From Cavenderia fasciculata (taxonomy: Eukaryota; Evosea; Eumycetozoa; Acytosteliales; Cavenderiaceae): a stretch of DNA of 64,000 nt. Below are positions 10,847 to 22,300 of this stretch, piece after piece. Each line of letters starts with the position of its first letter. The first letter of the stretch is position 1. Location of the stretch: NCBI RefSeq assembly GCF_000203815.1, contig NW_004457736.1, positions 682,001-746,000 of the forward strand, in the 5' to 3' direction. The notes under the pieces are model-generated. The model was not told where the DNA came from, did no database searches, and saw only the letters and a program-made list of their open reading frames with translations. Both the position numbers and the translations under genes were made by a program.

Positions 10847-13327
10847 ATGAATCATCAGCAACAACAACAACAACAAAGTATTGATATAGATATAGATATA
10901 GTAATTAGACAAGTATTGAATAATGTTTTTCTAAAGACAGAGATATTTAAAAGAGTTAGAAATGATAGAGTGGTACTAGGTGCAGTGGTACCTTGTGTAG
11001 AACGGAGGATATCGGTTACCTCTGATGGAGAGATATCTACAAAATTGTACATTCCAATGAGATATGCACACATTATCAGAGAAGACAAGTTTAGATACGA
11101 ATGGTTGATTGACAATGGACACTTTAGTCTCTTGATGGAAATCCTCAACAACAAATCACATCAACCACAAATGAAAAGAGATGTATTTAGAAGACTAATG
11201 GAAACATCGAGGTACATGGACAACCCGAAAGTGGTCAGTCAAATGCTCACCTATTTCTCCGAGGAATACAAACAACTGTTAACAGTCGAGGCACCCAGCC
11301 TTGAAATGGTGGCACTCCATCATTTACACACTGCTACTCGCTTTGATAATGTACAAGTGTGGCAATTATTCATCAACTTTATCAACCATAACTGTTTATC
11401 AGATTATTATCAATCAACTATAATATTATCACCTTTTAATCTTTATAAAGATTTATTAAATTATTTTAAATCTTTTTACAACTACAATAATGACAACAAT
11501 AATAATAATAATAATAATAATTATTCAACAATTTTTAAAATATTATTAAATCAACTTAATGAAGACAAGGTACCATACCTTGTACAATTCCTTTGGAATC
11601 TTGTGTATACACGTCAAGCACATTTGGTAACAAGACTTATTTTGGATGAGATTGGAGAGGAGTTTAGTCGATTCTTGGAGACTAATTACTTGGTACCTAC
11701 CGAACCTACCCCTCCTGTTTGGCGGTCAATCTTTCGGCCAAAAGATTCCAATACAAGAAAAGAATGTAAATTTGATGCGAACTATATGCACCAAGATACC
11801 ATTGCCCATTTCTATCGTCTTCTCTCTCTTGCTGCCTTTGACATTGCCTTTGGTGATCGAGCACACGCCATCCTCCTCTCAAACAATCCCGACCTCGTAC
11901 GTGCGGAAATCGAAGCATTCAAGACACACAATCGCCTAAAGAATATGTTTGCCGACGTTCTCAACACCAAACTAAACGATATATTCTCTTCACTTACAAT
12001 TAACAGTGGTCCAAATAGTATAAATAGATTATATCAATGTTCTATAATTATTTGGGAAAATAATAATAATAATAATAATAATATAATTGAAATTATAAAT
12101 AATAGAGTTCAACCATTATTTCCAACTTTATCAACTACAATAACAACTACAACAAAAACAAATGATTATTGTATGATTTGGTTATTTGCACTTGCTCGTC
12201 ATCTTAAACCATATCAAATAGCACACATCGAACCAGTTATAAAGACACTGGAATCCATTCGTAAAACAAATACAGATGGAACTGCTGGCAGAGCTTCAAT
12301 CGAGTTTTTGGCACACAATTTTACTTTTAATTTAATTTGTCAACATGGCTCATTCGAACAAATCCAAGATTCGTTTTACTATTTCGACAAGTTTCCTAAT
12401 TTATTGGACGACAACACTTACTATAGTATTGGACATTCAATCGAAAAGGTGACATGTGACGATGTCCGAATTTTAAAGTTTCTATTGGAGAAAGGACAGA
12501 CCCAACAATCCCAACAATCCAAACGTAATCGAATTAGCATCTCCATCGAAACCAGAGACTTGGAGGGATACCTACGCACCTATTTAACCTCACGGAATTG
12601 GCAGATGGTAGAGTACCTGATGTTTGGTGAACATAACGTCAGAATGACCTACTTTCTTGGATTGGATTTGTTGGTACGTACGGCAATTTCCCAAGAACAG
12701 TTTCCAATTGTCGACAAGATACTATTGGATATTCCCAGTTTGCATGGATTGGCAACGATTAAAACGGTCACTTGCGACTCTGTTAAAAAGGCACGATACT
12801 ACAATCCAAATGCAGTCATACCACTACTATCTGATCTAGAGCCGGAGGAAAGTGTCAATCTGGTGAAATACCTGTGGAAACACTCTGGCACTAACAAAAA
12901 ACGAGTGGTGGATGTGGTGATGTTAAGCAGGTGTCTCAGTGCAATGGTATACCTGTACGAGCACCACTACAAGCAGACCATCTGCATCGACCCCGCCATC
13001 AAAGCTTTGGATTTTCAAGTGGTGGTGGAATTGTTGGACAAGGATATTCCTCTTACAATACAAGATTATTCCTGTTGGGAAGTGATTGGAAGATATGGAT
13101 CAGTTGAATTGGTTGATTTTATTTATAATAAAATCATTCCCAATCCTAAATTTAATAATAATAATAATAATGGTGATAATTATAATAATGATGATAATGG
13201 ATGTCCTTGGATATCATCAATAGTTTCGGAATTATTAAAAGGTGTAGAAACCAATGCGGATCACAATAACAAACAAGCACTCAAACAATACATAAGAAGA
13301 GATCTGTACAGGAAAAAAATAAATTAA
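10847..13327 (+). CDS. Large helical protein of a dictyostelid family
   Basis: A single exon of 826 residues. It starts with a Gln run and IDIDIDIVIRQVLNNVF, followed by roughly 30-residue helical units: RYEWLIDNGHFSLLMEIL, NVQVWQLFINFINHN and VEYLMFGEHN are examples. Asn-rich insertions break the units at about residues 215-225, 405-412 and 775-790. The pattern is that of the ankyrin-repeat-like proteins which dictyostelid genomes carry in large numbers, usually beginning with a conserved F..V(F/R) N-terminal helix. There is no signal peptide or membrane segment, and no catalytic motif was recognised. Function unknown; the ankyrin-like assignment is an inference from repeat spacing. Confidence 0.8.
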   Translation: MNHQQQQQQQSIDIDIDIVIRQVLNNVFLKTEIFKRVRNDRVVLGAVVPCVERRISVTSDGEISTKLYIPMRYAHIIREDKFRYEWLIDNGHFSLLMEILNNKSHQPQMKRDVFRRLMETSRYMDNPKVVSQMLTYFSEEYKQLLTVEAPSLEMVALHHLHTATRFDNVQVWQLFINFINHNCLSDYYQSTIILSPFNLYKDLLNYFKSFYNYNNDNNNNNNNNNYSTIFKILLNQLNEDKVPYLVQFLWNLVYTRQAHLVTRLILDEIGEEFSRFLETNYLVPTEPTPPVWRSIFRPKDSNTRKECKFDANYMHQDTIAHFYRLLSLAAFDIAFGDRAHAILLSNNPDLVRAEIEAFKTHNRLKNMFADVLNTKLNDIFSSLTINSGPNSINRLYQCSIIIWENNNNNNNNIIEIINNRVQPLFPTLSTTITTTTKTNDYCMIWLFALARHLKPYQIAHIEPVIKTLESIRKTNTDGTAGRASIEFLAHNFTFNLICQHGSFEQIQDSFYYFDKFPNLLDDNTYYSIGHSIEKVTCDDVRILKFLLEKGQTQQSQQSKRNRISISIETRDLEGYLRTYLTSRNWQMVEYLMFGEHNVRMTYFLGLDLLVRTAISQEQFPIVDKILLDIPSLHGLATIKTVTCDSVKKARYYNPNAVIPLLSDLEPEESVNLVKYLWKHSGTNKKRVVDVVMLSRCLSAMVYLYEHHYKQTICIDPAIKALDFQVVVELLDKDIPLTIQDYSCWEVIGRYGSVELVDFIYNKIIPNPKFNNNNNNGDNYNNDDNGCPWISSIVSELLKGVETNADHNNKQALKQYIRRDLYRKKIN

Positions 13328-13474
13328 ATTAAAAAAATAATAATAGATGGCGATGGTGATGTTGGTAAAGAGATTGTTTGATACAAACTGAGAATACTCT
13401 TTTCGATCCCAATGCCAATGATTGTTTCAATCGTTTACTATCATCATTATTAATATTCCTTTATTAATTATTGA

Positions 13475-14200
13475 TTATTCATTAACAAATGATTTATCCC
13501 TCGTTTCTTGTTCTAGTTGTTCATTTTTAATCTTTTGTTTGATATGTAGACAGACCAAATCCTTGATGACATCACAACTATCATCGTGCAATGCACTAAT
13601 TTCAATATATTGTAATCCTTTTTGGAGTGCAAATGTTTGAGCTTCGTCAAAACTAACCAATCTCTGTTGTTGATTTTGTAAATCCAATTTATTGCCAATG
13701 AGAATTGTGTATGGTTCTTTACCCAATTCAAAATGATCGGTATGATCCAACCACTCTGGCAAATCTATAAAAGATTGACGGTTCGATATATCAAATACTA
13801 AAAATATAAAGTCTGCTGATCTATAATAACTAAATGGTAGTCTCCGAAACCTTTCTTGTCCAAACTTTTAAAAAGTATAGAAAAAAAAATCATAATAACG
13901 ATATTTAGTAACTGAGTTTTATCTCTTTTGCAATGAATATCTACGTAATCATATGATTATACATACAGTATCCCAAAGTTCAATCATAATTGGTTGACGA
14001 TCGATTTGAATTGGAAAGTGACTAAATTCTGATCCGATTGTAACTACCAAATCACTTAGTGGTTTGCCAGACAATTTTCTCTCGAGTGTTGTCTTGCCGA
14101 CACAAGACGATCCAATCAACACTGCTTTGAATTTAGTTCGTCCTGTAAACTCTTTATAATCATTTTTTATAATCTTGATTCGATCTTGGATCTGCAGCAT
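13475..14200 (-). CDS. Ras-like small GTPase 1
   Basis: Two exons (14200-13967 and 13864-13475) join in phase 0 to 207 residues. G1 is GSSCVGKTT, G3 is WDTFGQE, G4 is GNKLDL and G5 is EISAL, so nucleotide binding should be intact and the switch II Gln is kept. Phe replaces the usual Ala after WDT. The intron falls exactly between WDT and FGQE. There is no C-terminal Cys (tail DKSFVNE), so no prenyl anchor, unlike Rab or Ras proteins. ATG 14200 was chosen because the paralogue at 15650-16450 starts at a similar distance before FTGRT. Only 47 bases separate this start from the first exon of the divergent gene at 14248. Confidence 0.85.
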
Positions 14201-14247
14201 TTGGATGGTCAATCTATTCAGCAAGTAAGAACTCGCTCTAGATCAAA

Positions 14248-15520
14248 ATGTTTGGTTAAAACGTTATCGCGATAAATCATGAAATTCACACACTAATATT
14301 TGTATCAATTTTGTAGCTCTACAACCTGAACAAGAGGTTCTATTGCCATTACCTTTGGATGATTTAGTATTAGAGATGAAAGAAACATTAAAGCAATTAG
14401 AGAAAGAAGTAAACAATTACTTTGATCTAAATACGTTAATACTAGATCCCAATCAACAGGTTGTCCAAATTGTTTGGATGGCAAAAAATAAGAAACTATG
14501 CCAAGCAATGAATGATCAATTTGATTTAATCTGTTCATTATACATCTTTATTCATAGTCGAATGTATGTAGTGTACCAACATAATATAAATGCCAACCGA
14601 TCACGTGAAGAAACTCTCGAAAAGGCCTATACCAGTTACTCAAAATGTGACATATTAAATAGTTTAATTATGATTTTGGAAACTCTTATTGAATTTGGTA
14701 TTTATTTATCCTTTTATTTATTTAAAATTATAATTTAATTAAATAATCAAATATTAATATTTCTCTTTTCTTTTTGTTTATTTATTTAGACGATACAAAC
14801 CTTGATAGATTTGCAAGACAAGGAGCGGATATACAATATTTACATTTAAAATATACATTTGGACTTTTAATTTCAAAGTTTGTCATCTATGGGTACCCAA
14901 ACCGTACACATAATTTCGAGTGTTTGACCAACATTTTGAGAATTATGTCTTCCATCAAGGTCAATTCATCTAGCACATCGCTGAATGATTTGGTGTTGAG
15001 ACGTGTAACAAATCAACTACTCGTTCATTTGGCATTAGATAATGATGATCCAGAAGCCATAGAAATGGCACAAGTGATAAAGCCCTTTTCGGGGTTCGAT
15101 ATTTCTCGATTCATCTCAATCAGACATTTCTACGCAAAGAAATTAAAGATATTATCTGCTTTATCAGCTTCATTGGTGTGTTACAACAGACCAACATGGT
15201 TAACACCTGTCTATTATTGCGCAAGTGAAATTTTCTTGTACACCATGTTCAAAGGTTTAAATTTGCACAAAAATAGATTCGTCAATTTCTTGGTCAACTT
15301 GTCTCCAATCGTTCCATTTGTTCCATTGTACATAATGACGAAAAAGAATTGGAAATGGTTGGCAACTTCATTTGTCATCTTTGTCGGTACCTGTAGTATA
15401 GGTTTGATCGATATTAGATTGACCTCGAAAAAAGAGTCCAAATGTGTTGATCGACTCAGACTACTAGACTCTGCATTATTCCAAATGTCTATCAAACAAG
15501 AACCTGTTGAAAATCAATAG
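14248..15520 (+). CDS. Unknown protein with C-terminal hydrophobic segments
   Basis: Three exons: 14248-14254 (7 bases, ATGTTTG), 14317-14697 and 14790-15520, giving 372 residues in one frame. The first exon is the least certain; without it the next exon is open but has no early ATG. The N-terminal half is helical and rich in charged residues (ETLKQLEKEVNNYF). The C-terminal third has hydrophobic stretches near PVYYCASEIFLYTMF, NLSPIVPFVPLYIM and WLATSFVIFVGTCSIGLI, suggesting two or three membrane spans, then a charged tail. I do not recognise the family; a membrane protein of an internal organelle is possible. A heavily deleted copy lies at 16605-16795. Confidence 0.7.
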
Positions 15521-15649
15521 AAATACAAATCAATAAATTATACCAAAATATTAAAAAATATTTATTATTAAAAAAATATCTATCTATCTATCTATTTACA
15601 TGATACATTACATTAAAAGAAAGAATGAATAAGATCTAGTAGAAAAGAG

Positions 15650-16450
15650 TTATTTGTTCTTCTTTTGTCCGTCCAACGACGATGACCCCTCTATTTCCTT
15701 TTCTTTTTCCTTTTCCTTTTCCATTGCTCTATTTTCTTTCTTTTCTTTTTCTTTTTTAATTGTTTTGTTGATATGTTGCATGACCAACTCTTTAATTTCT
15801 TCACAATTCTCATTTCGGATAGCACTAGTTTCAATGTATTGTAGTCCTCTTGTCAAAGCAAATGTTTGAGCTTCATCCAGTGTTACGAGTCTCTCTCTTT
15901 TCTTTGTTTCCAAATCCGTTTTGTTGCCAATGAGAATTGTGTATGGTGGTATGCGACGAGCACTGTCTACTCGATTGGCATTTTCCAACCATAGAGGTAA
16001 ATCTATAAAAGATTTACGATCAAATAGATCAAACACTAAAAAGATAAAGTCTGCACCTCTAAAATATAATGCAGATAGATTAAATTCATTAAATTTCTCT
16101 ATTCCTCCCTTAATAAATAAAAGGTTGTTAATGAATGATCATTATTCATTATTCATTTTACATACAGTATCCCAAAGATTCATTTTAAGAGCTTCATTTT
16201 CATAAATGGCTCCTCTAAGTGTAACTTGATAGAAAGCAGCACCTATTGTAGAGGTCACACAATCGATTGGTGTACCACCGATTCGATGTTGTAGCGTTGT
16301 CTTTCCGACATTGGATGATCCAACCAACACTGCTTTAAATGTAGTTCGACCTGTGAATAGTCCACCTGGTTGGCTGACTTTAATAGGTTCATCTATCTTG
16401 TGATCTTGTTGGTAACAATTGGGACCACAACATCCACCATTTCCTTGCAT
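15650..16450 (-). CDS. Ras-like small GTPase 2
   Basis: Exons 16450-16166 and 16108-15650 join in phase 0 to 247 residues. G1 is GSSNVGKTT, G4 is GNKTDL and G5 is ETSAI. Switch II reads WDTGGIEKF: the catalytic Gln of DxxGQ is Ile, so intrinsic and GAP-aided hydrolysis should be weak or use another route. The N-terminus has Gly-Cys-Cys-Gly (MQGNGGCCGPNC), a possible palmitoylation site, while the C-terminus is a Lys/Glu run with no prenyl Cys. It is convergent with the 14248-15520 gene, 129 bases apart, and the two genes were duplicated together. An extra N-terminal segment before FTGRT is shared with copy 3. Confidence 0.85.
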
Positions 16451-16604
16451 TTGTTATTATTATATAAGATATAATATTACTAGTAATACTTAATGATTAT
16501 CAACAATCATCATTTTGTTTCATATATTTGAGAAAGAGCACACAAAAAAGAGAGAAGATAGTTGTGCATTAAATTGAAATTGATTCTCTTTTTTTTTTAT
16601 TTGT

Positions 16605-16795
16605 GTAGATGGTACTTACCTTGGTGAATTTGCAAGACAAGGAGCGGATATATACAATTTTTACATTTAAAATATACATTGGGACTTTGAATTTCAAAGT
16701 TTGTCATCAGAATTCTATTGGTCCAAAAGTGTTGATAGACTCAGACTACTAGACTCAAATGTCTATCAAACAGGAACCTGTTGAAAATCAAAAGA
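16605..16795 (+). pseudogene. Deleted copy of the 14248-15520 gene
   Basis: The stretch repeats the start of exon 3 of the 14.2-15.5 kb gene, including the coding bases for FARQGADI, and then jumps to its last codons for SIKQEPVENQ. About 550 bases of the middle are lost at the point where the match changes over, near 16715. It lies in the same orientation as the parent and immediately before the third GTPase, as expected from a tandem duplication of the whole gene-plus-GTPase block. Confidence 0.85.
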
Positions 16796-16877
16796 AACTG
16801 GTATATACTCCCAATTCTCATAATAATAATAATAATAATAATGGTGATACTGAAAATATTTATTCTTACAAAAATAT

Positions 16878-17668
16878 CTATCTATTTATATGATACATTA
16901 CATTAAATGAATGAATAAGAAAATAGAGTGAGTTATTTGTTCTTCTTTTGTCCGTCCAACGACGATGACCCTCTGCTTCCTTTTCCTTTTTAATTGTTTT
17001 GTCGATATGATGCAAGACCAACTCTTTAATTTCTTCACAATTCTCATTTTGGAGAGCACTAGTTTCAATGTATTGTAGTCCTCTTGTCAAAGCAAATGTT
17101 TGAGCTTCATCCAAGCGAACATGTCTCTCTTTTTTCTTTGCTTCCAAATCCATTTTGTTGCCAATGAGAATTATGTTTGGTGGTATGCGATGAGCACTGT
17201 CAGCTCGATTGGCATTATCCAACCATAGAGGTAAATCTATAAAAGATTGGCGATCAAATAGATCAAACACTAAAAAGATAAAGTCTGCACCTCTATAATA
17301 TAATTCAGATAGACTAAATTCATTAAATTTCTCTACTCCTCCCTACAATAAATAATAAATAAAAGGTTGTTAATGATCATTAATATTATTATTATTATGT
17401 ATACATATTATTATACATACAGTATCCCAAAGATTCATTTAAGAGATTCATTTTCATGAATGACTCCTCTAAGTGTAACTTGATAGAAAGCAGCACCTAT
17501 TGTAGGGGTCACACAATCGATTGGTGTACCACCGATTCGATGTTGTAGTGTTGTCTTTCCGACATTGGATGATCCGGCCAACACTGCTTTAAATGTAGTT
17601 CGACCTGTGAATAGTCCACCTGGTTGGCTGACTTTAATAGATTTATCTATCTCGTGATCTTGTTGCAT
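16878..17668 (-). pseudogene. Ras-like small GTPase 3, decaying copy of GTPase 2
   Basis: Exon 1 (17668-17421) and exon 2 (from 17342) match GTPase 2 closely: FTGRTTFKAVLAGSSNVGKT, LIGNKMDL and ETSALQNENCEE. One A is missing from a run near 17440, which puts a stop right after NESLK and before WDT. One G is missing near 16970, so the C-terminus reads on past the original stop at 16933-16935 to 16878. Switch II would be GGVEKF, again without Gln. Its ATG lies six bases after the stop of the upstream gene, leaving no promoter of its own. Decay looks recent because the rest of the frame is clean; a sequencing slip at either site is the alternative. Confidence 0.75.
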
Positions 17669-17674
17669 TTTGTT

Positions 17675-18490
17675 TCATATGTCTTGTGGAGTTGGATTAT
17701 TCATGTCCTTGACCTTTTGACTTGGAGATCCATTTTTGTAGTTGCATCGCCGAATTGATATAGTTTTGGAAATGTATGGATCTCTTTTGATTTCTTCAAG
17801 TTTGTCCAAGTATGATGTTGGTGGTGTTGGTGTTGTGGTTGTAGATGTTGTAGATGTTGTTGGTGGTGGTGGTGTTGTGGTTGTAGATGTTGTTGTTTTT
17901 GTTGTTGTGGTAGAGGTTGATGGTATCGTTGTATCTCCAGTAGATAAAAGATTCACCGTGGTTATTGGTTCGGGCAGCGGCACTGATGGGCAGTGTTTCG
18001 CTTTTAAGATAGAATTATATGGGTGGTGGATAATAAGACCTCCACAACCCTTTTTACACTTCCTAGGATTCTTGGTTGTAGATGTTGTAGAGGTTGTTGA
18101 TGTTGTAGTTGTTGAGGTTGTTGATGTTGGTTGTGAAGATGTCTTTCTTCTTTTTGTTTGTTGTTGTTGTGATTGTTGTGTTTGTTGTGTTTGTTGTGTT
18201 TGTTGTGATTGTTGTCCAAAATTGACTGGTTGGTGTAGATTAGGATATGGAGGATTATATAGAGGTTGGATTTGATTTAATTGATTATAATTTACATTGT
18301 TGTGTTGGTTGATTTGATAAATTGGAGTGAATTGATCATAAGTTAAATTGTTGTTTTGATTATATGGAGGTTGGATTTGATTATATGGAGGTAGGATTTG
18401 ATTTAATTGATTATAATTTACATTGGGTTGGTTGATTTGTATATGTTGCCCCCAGTGAGGGTGACTTTCCCATTGTTGGTTTGGGTACAT
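17675..18490 (-). CDS. Low-complexity Gln/Thr/Pro-rich protein with a small Cys/His motif
   Basis: The frame from ATG 18490 gives 271 residues; a longer frame runs up to 18628 but crosses a likely splice acceptor (TTTAG) just before this ATG. The N-terminal half is Asn/Gln/Pro-rich with repeats of YNQLNQIQPPYN type, followed by Gln-Thr repeats and Thr runs. The only ordered-looking segment is KCKKGCGGLIIHHPYNS followed by a later Cys, which could bind one metal ion. Nothing else is recognisable, and no family is proposed. A DNA- or RNA-associated low-complexity protein is conceivable. It ends six bases before the decaying GTPase. Confidence 0.55.
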   Translation of the reverse strand: MYPNQQWESHPHWGQHIQINQPNVNYNQLNQILPPYNQIQPPYNQNNNLTYDQFTPIYQINQHNNVNYNQLNQIQPLYNPPYPNLHQPVNFGQQSQQTQQTQQTQQSQQQQTKRRKTSSQPTSTTSTTTTSTTSTTSTTKNPRKCKKGCGGLIIHHPYNSILKAKHCPSVPLPEPITTVNLLSTGDTTIPSTSTTTTKTTTSTTTTPPPPTTSTTSTTTTPTPPTSYLDKLEEIKRDPYISKTISIRRCNYKNGSPSQKVKDMNNPTPQDI

Positions 18491-19349
18491 GCAACTAAGC
18501 CTAAATGAATTAATTAGTATATTTATACAATTATTAAAATTTGAGTCGCAAAGTCGAGTGTAGTGGTGAGAGAATAATAAACACCGTGTGTGAAAGAGGC
18601 GGATCTGTATGGATGGTTTTACCAGCAATTTTACTAACTATTCGTATAAAATACGACAAAACCGAAAAGGGCTAGATATTGATAAAGACCCAAGCTAGCA
18701 AGCTCTCGCGCTACATCTGACCCGGTCCCAAACCTGATAGAACCAACGTCCATACGCTGATCTGCTTCTTTACAAAAACACTAAACGAACAAAGTGAATT
18801 CTGTATATAGATATATGAAGAATAGGTATGGAACGGATACAAACTTCAATATTTAAATTATATTACTTAAAAAAAAAACAAACATACTTGTCACACCATC
18901 AACCCTAATATTAAAGTCTTGCCTTATCATCACTCACCCATTAGACATTTTCTAATGATTTTTATTTATATAAAATAAAACCACCATTTTTTAATAATTA
19001 TAATATAATATTTTTTTTTCTTGGAGTCTGATGATAGAAGCACCATACCGCAGCATCAGCAGTAGCAGTTATTTATTTCTGAAACCTTTTATTTATTCTT
19101 TTTTTTTGCCATTTATTCATATATTTCATATTTATCTATTCATCAGTTAAAGAGACACCAGTATCTTGTACATATATATTCATTCCCTCTCTTTTTTCAC
19201 TCCTAGTATTTTAATTTATAAATATATATCCGCCATATAACATTCCTTACCACATTTGCTCATTTATTACCTTTTTATCCTTATTTCTTTGACATTAATT
19301 CATATATTATCTCTTGTACTCTAACACTCAACCACCAAAAGAAGAACAA
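18491..19349. other. Intergenic, no gene seen
   Basis: AT-rich except for a short richer patch near 18690-18780. I looked for a tRNA in that patch and saw no complete cloverleaf. Poly-T runs precede the 19350 gene start. Confidence 0.4.
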
Positions 19350-22300
19350 ATGTCTGGCACTGGTAAGTTATATTTGGAACAAAAATAGTTATTAATAAGA
19401 AATTGACCATTTTTTTGTTTCAGACAATACCAACCCTATACAGGACAAATCAAAGACTTGGGAACAGTGGAATATTGAAGAAGTGTATGGATGGGCAAAA
19501 AATCAATCCGATGGGGAGGACTATGCTCAAGCATTGAAAGATCAATCCATCAAAGGGCAGTTTTTGAAAAATCTTACCTTTGCAAGATTAACTCAATCAG
19601 ACGGTCCCTATAAATTCAAAGATGGTTCTGCCTATTCTCTCCTTGAATCCATCGAAAAGCTCACGAAAAGTATGTACAAATTAATCCCAAATCAATATGT
19701 GTGGACACTAAATTTCCTTTCTTTTTTTTTTTTGGTGCTCCAGCCGATGCTCCTCAAGGTAATATAAACACAATTTTATTCATATTTCATTAAATTTATA
19801 TTTTATCAACAACTTTTGTTTCCATTTTAACATTCCATCGGATATTGCACTACATTCTCCTCTTTCAACTATTACCTTTTTTTCACCCATCTCCTTTCCT
19901 TTTGACCACTTGACACTTGACTCATTATTGGCCAGTCTATTTCTTACACCAACCAAACACCAATCATTGCTCCTCTTTTTACACCATTTCTTTTGATTAT
20001 CTTTTTGTTTTCATTACCAATCAATGCACCACCCATCTCTTTCCTTTTAACCACTTGCCTCATTGGCTACTTCCAACCATTGTCGTACCAACCTAACACT
20101 AAACATTTGTCATTTTGTTTTGCTTGTTCATCTTTACATATCATTGACCTCTTTCATATATTTATAATCCTTTTTATACAAATCAAATACTGATCCATTC
20201 ACCAAGCTACACTACCACTCTTTATCACTCTACATCCTTTTATTTTTAAGACCCATCTCTTTTTCCTCTTAGTCACTACTTTTGTCAAACATACCTAATT
20301 GCTGCATCAACCAATCACCATCATTCAAATCTAGTCATTTTGTTTTGCTTTGTTTGTTCTCACATTACAGGCCTTCACTTGCCTCAGTGTTGTTGGTCAA
20401 TCTATCTCCAACTATTCCAAATATTATATCAACCAATCACCATTCATATCACTGGCTATATTCACTAAAACCCCTCCACCTTTTGTTTGTTGGTTGTTGA
20501 TTCACATATCCAGTCGTCAATACTTTCTTGTTTCATCAGATAATTAAAAATCTTTACTCCTCTTTTTAAGCCATTTCTTGCTGATTATCTTTTTGTTTTA
20601 TATTATCCCATCAATGCACCACCCATCTCTTTTAACCTATTCCAATCATTATCAACCAAACACCAATCATGCAACATCTTGTCATTTTGTTTGTTTGTGG
20701 CATCATGCTATATTCACTCCACCTTTTGTTTGTTTCACACCTACGGTAAACTATTATACCAAACACCATCATTCAACACCTTGTCTTTTTGTTTGTTCAT
20801 CTTTCTAATCACTGACCTCTTTGTTCATTCATAAATTTATAATCCTTTTGACCAGCTACACTCTCTTTATCACTCTATTGACAAAAAAATACCTAATTGG
20901 TGCATCAACTAGTCTTTTTTTGTTTTGTTTTGTTCTCATATTACAGGCCCCTGCTGTTGTTCGTAATATTATCAACCAAACCATCCATATTTCCACCAGT
21001 TGCAATCACTATCATCATTGCCCCTCTTTTTAAACCATACTTGTAGATGATCTTTTTGTTTTTATTATCCCATCAATACACCATCCAGCTCTTTTAACCT
21101 ATTCCCAATCACCATCACTCAACATTTTGTTTTGCTTACATATCATAAATTTATATCCTTTTTGATCCAAATCATGTACCATTGTCGGTTCACCAACCTC
21201 CTCCCTCCTCTTTTATTCACTCCCTATGTATTCGCTCTTGTCATCTCTCATTCATCAATCATTATTCATTCCATTCTATTCTTGTATTCATCTCAGTACC
21301 GCTTCTTTTCACACTCATTCAATTACTCTTGCATTATTCACACTCGTTGCATACACCTCACATTTACATTCTATTCTCTTATTTCATTTCTTTTATTCGT
21401 ACACTCCTTTCATCTCTATTCTTTTGTTCATTCCTTTATTGTTTTTCATTTCTTATTAACAATCAACACCTTTATAGAAAAAACCTTAGAAGATTTAATA
21501 GAATGGTTTACAACCAACTATCCTTTAGCAAACAAAGTAAGTTAGTTACATTACTTTATATAGTCACATTATTAACCAAATGATTTATTTAGACTCACAA
21601 AAGTCCATTAGGTACATTTGGAAAGGATTTTCCTTTTGTTGGAAGAGACGATGATAATCAAAAAAAGATTGGAACTCAATTCTGCTGATCAAAAGGCAAA
21701 TCCAATAATGGTTGTTGCTGGAGCACCAGGTACAGGAAAGTCACGTCTCCTTGTGGAATATCCTGCGCTACTCCGTGGAGATCTTAGTCCTCTCTCTCAA
21801 ATTCATCACGTTGATTTATTTACAACATATGGAAACGGATCACATTTTAGCCAGGATGAAATTAGTATGGGTATAGAGGAATCGTTTTCTCTCAGAGTTT
21901 TGGCTGCATACTTTGGGATCGAATTCAATGTTGTATTGACCAAATTCAAGTTATCAAAAATAAGACTCACCCTCTATGAAACGTTAAACGCAATCAAAAC
22001 ACTTGAAAAGAAAGACCAAATTGGAATTTATTTATCAATCGACGAATTTCAAAGACTTTTGGGTGAAACAGGAAGTGATCAAGAGAAGAGAGGAAATCTC
22101 AAAAAATTGGTCAGGGCAATTGGATCAATTCAGTGTTCCCCACCAAAGGGCGTATTTGTTGTATCTCTAATCGGTGGAACTCTCCTTACTCCTCTTCAAA
22201 AGGCTATATCAATGGATTCGGCATATCCTACCATGCAAATCAACATCCCTTTGATTCATCACACATCTGATATTCAAAATATCGTTGATACCACTGGTGC

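Noticed and set aside
10847-10910. IDIDIDIV repeat at the N-terminus of the 826-residue protein, near the tiny genes
   Set aside because: GATATA repeats in AT-rich DNA produce Ile-Asp by chance; no Gly-Cys-Cys core or other shared part.
18690-18780. Possible tRNA in a G/C-richer intergenic patch
   Set aside because: No T-arm consensus and no paired acceptor ends.
20200-21600. Open frames of 60-137 residues inside the long intron
   Set aside because: All are Phe/Ser/Leu-rich products of pyrimidine-rich DNA, in overlapping frames, with no conserved motif.
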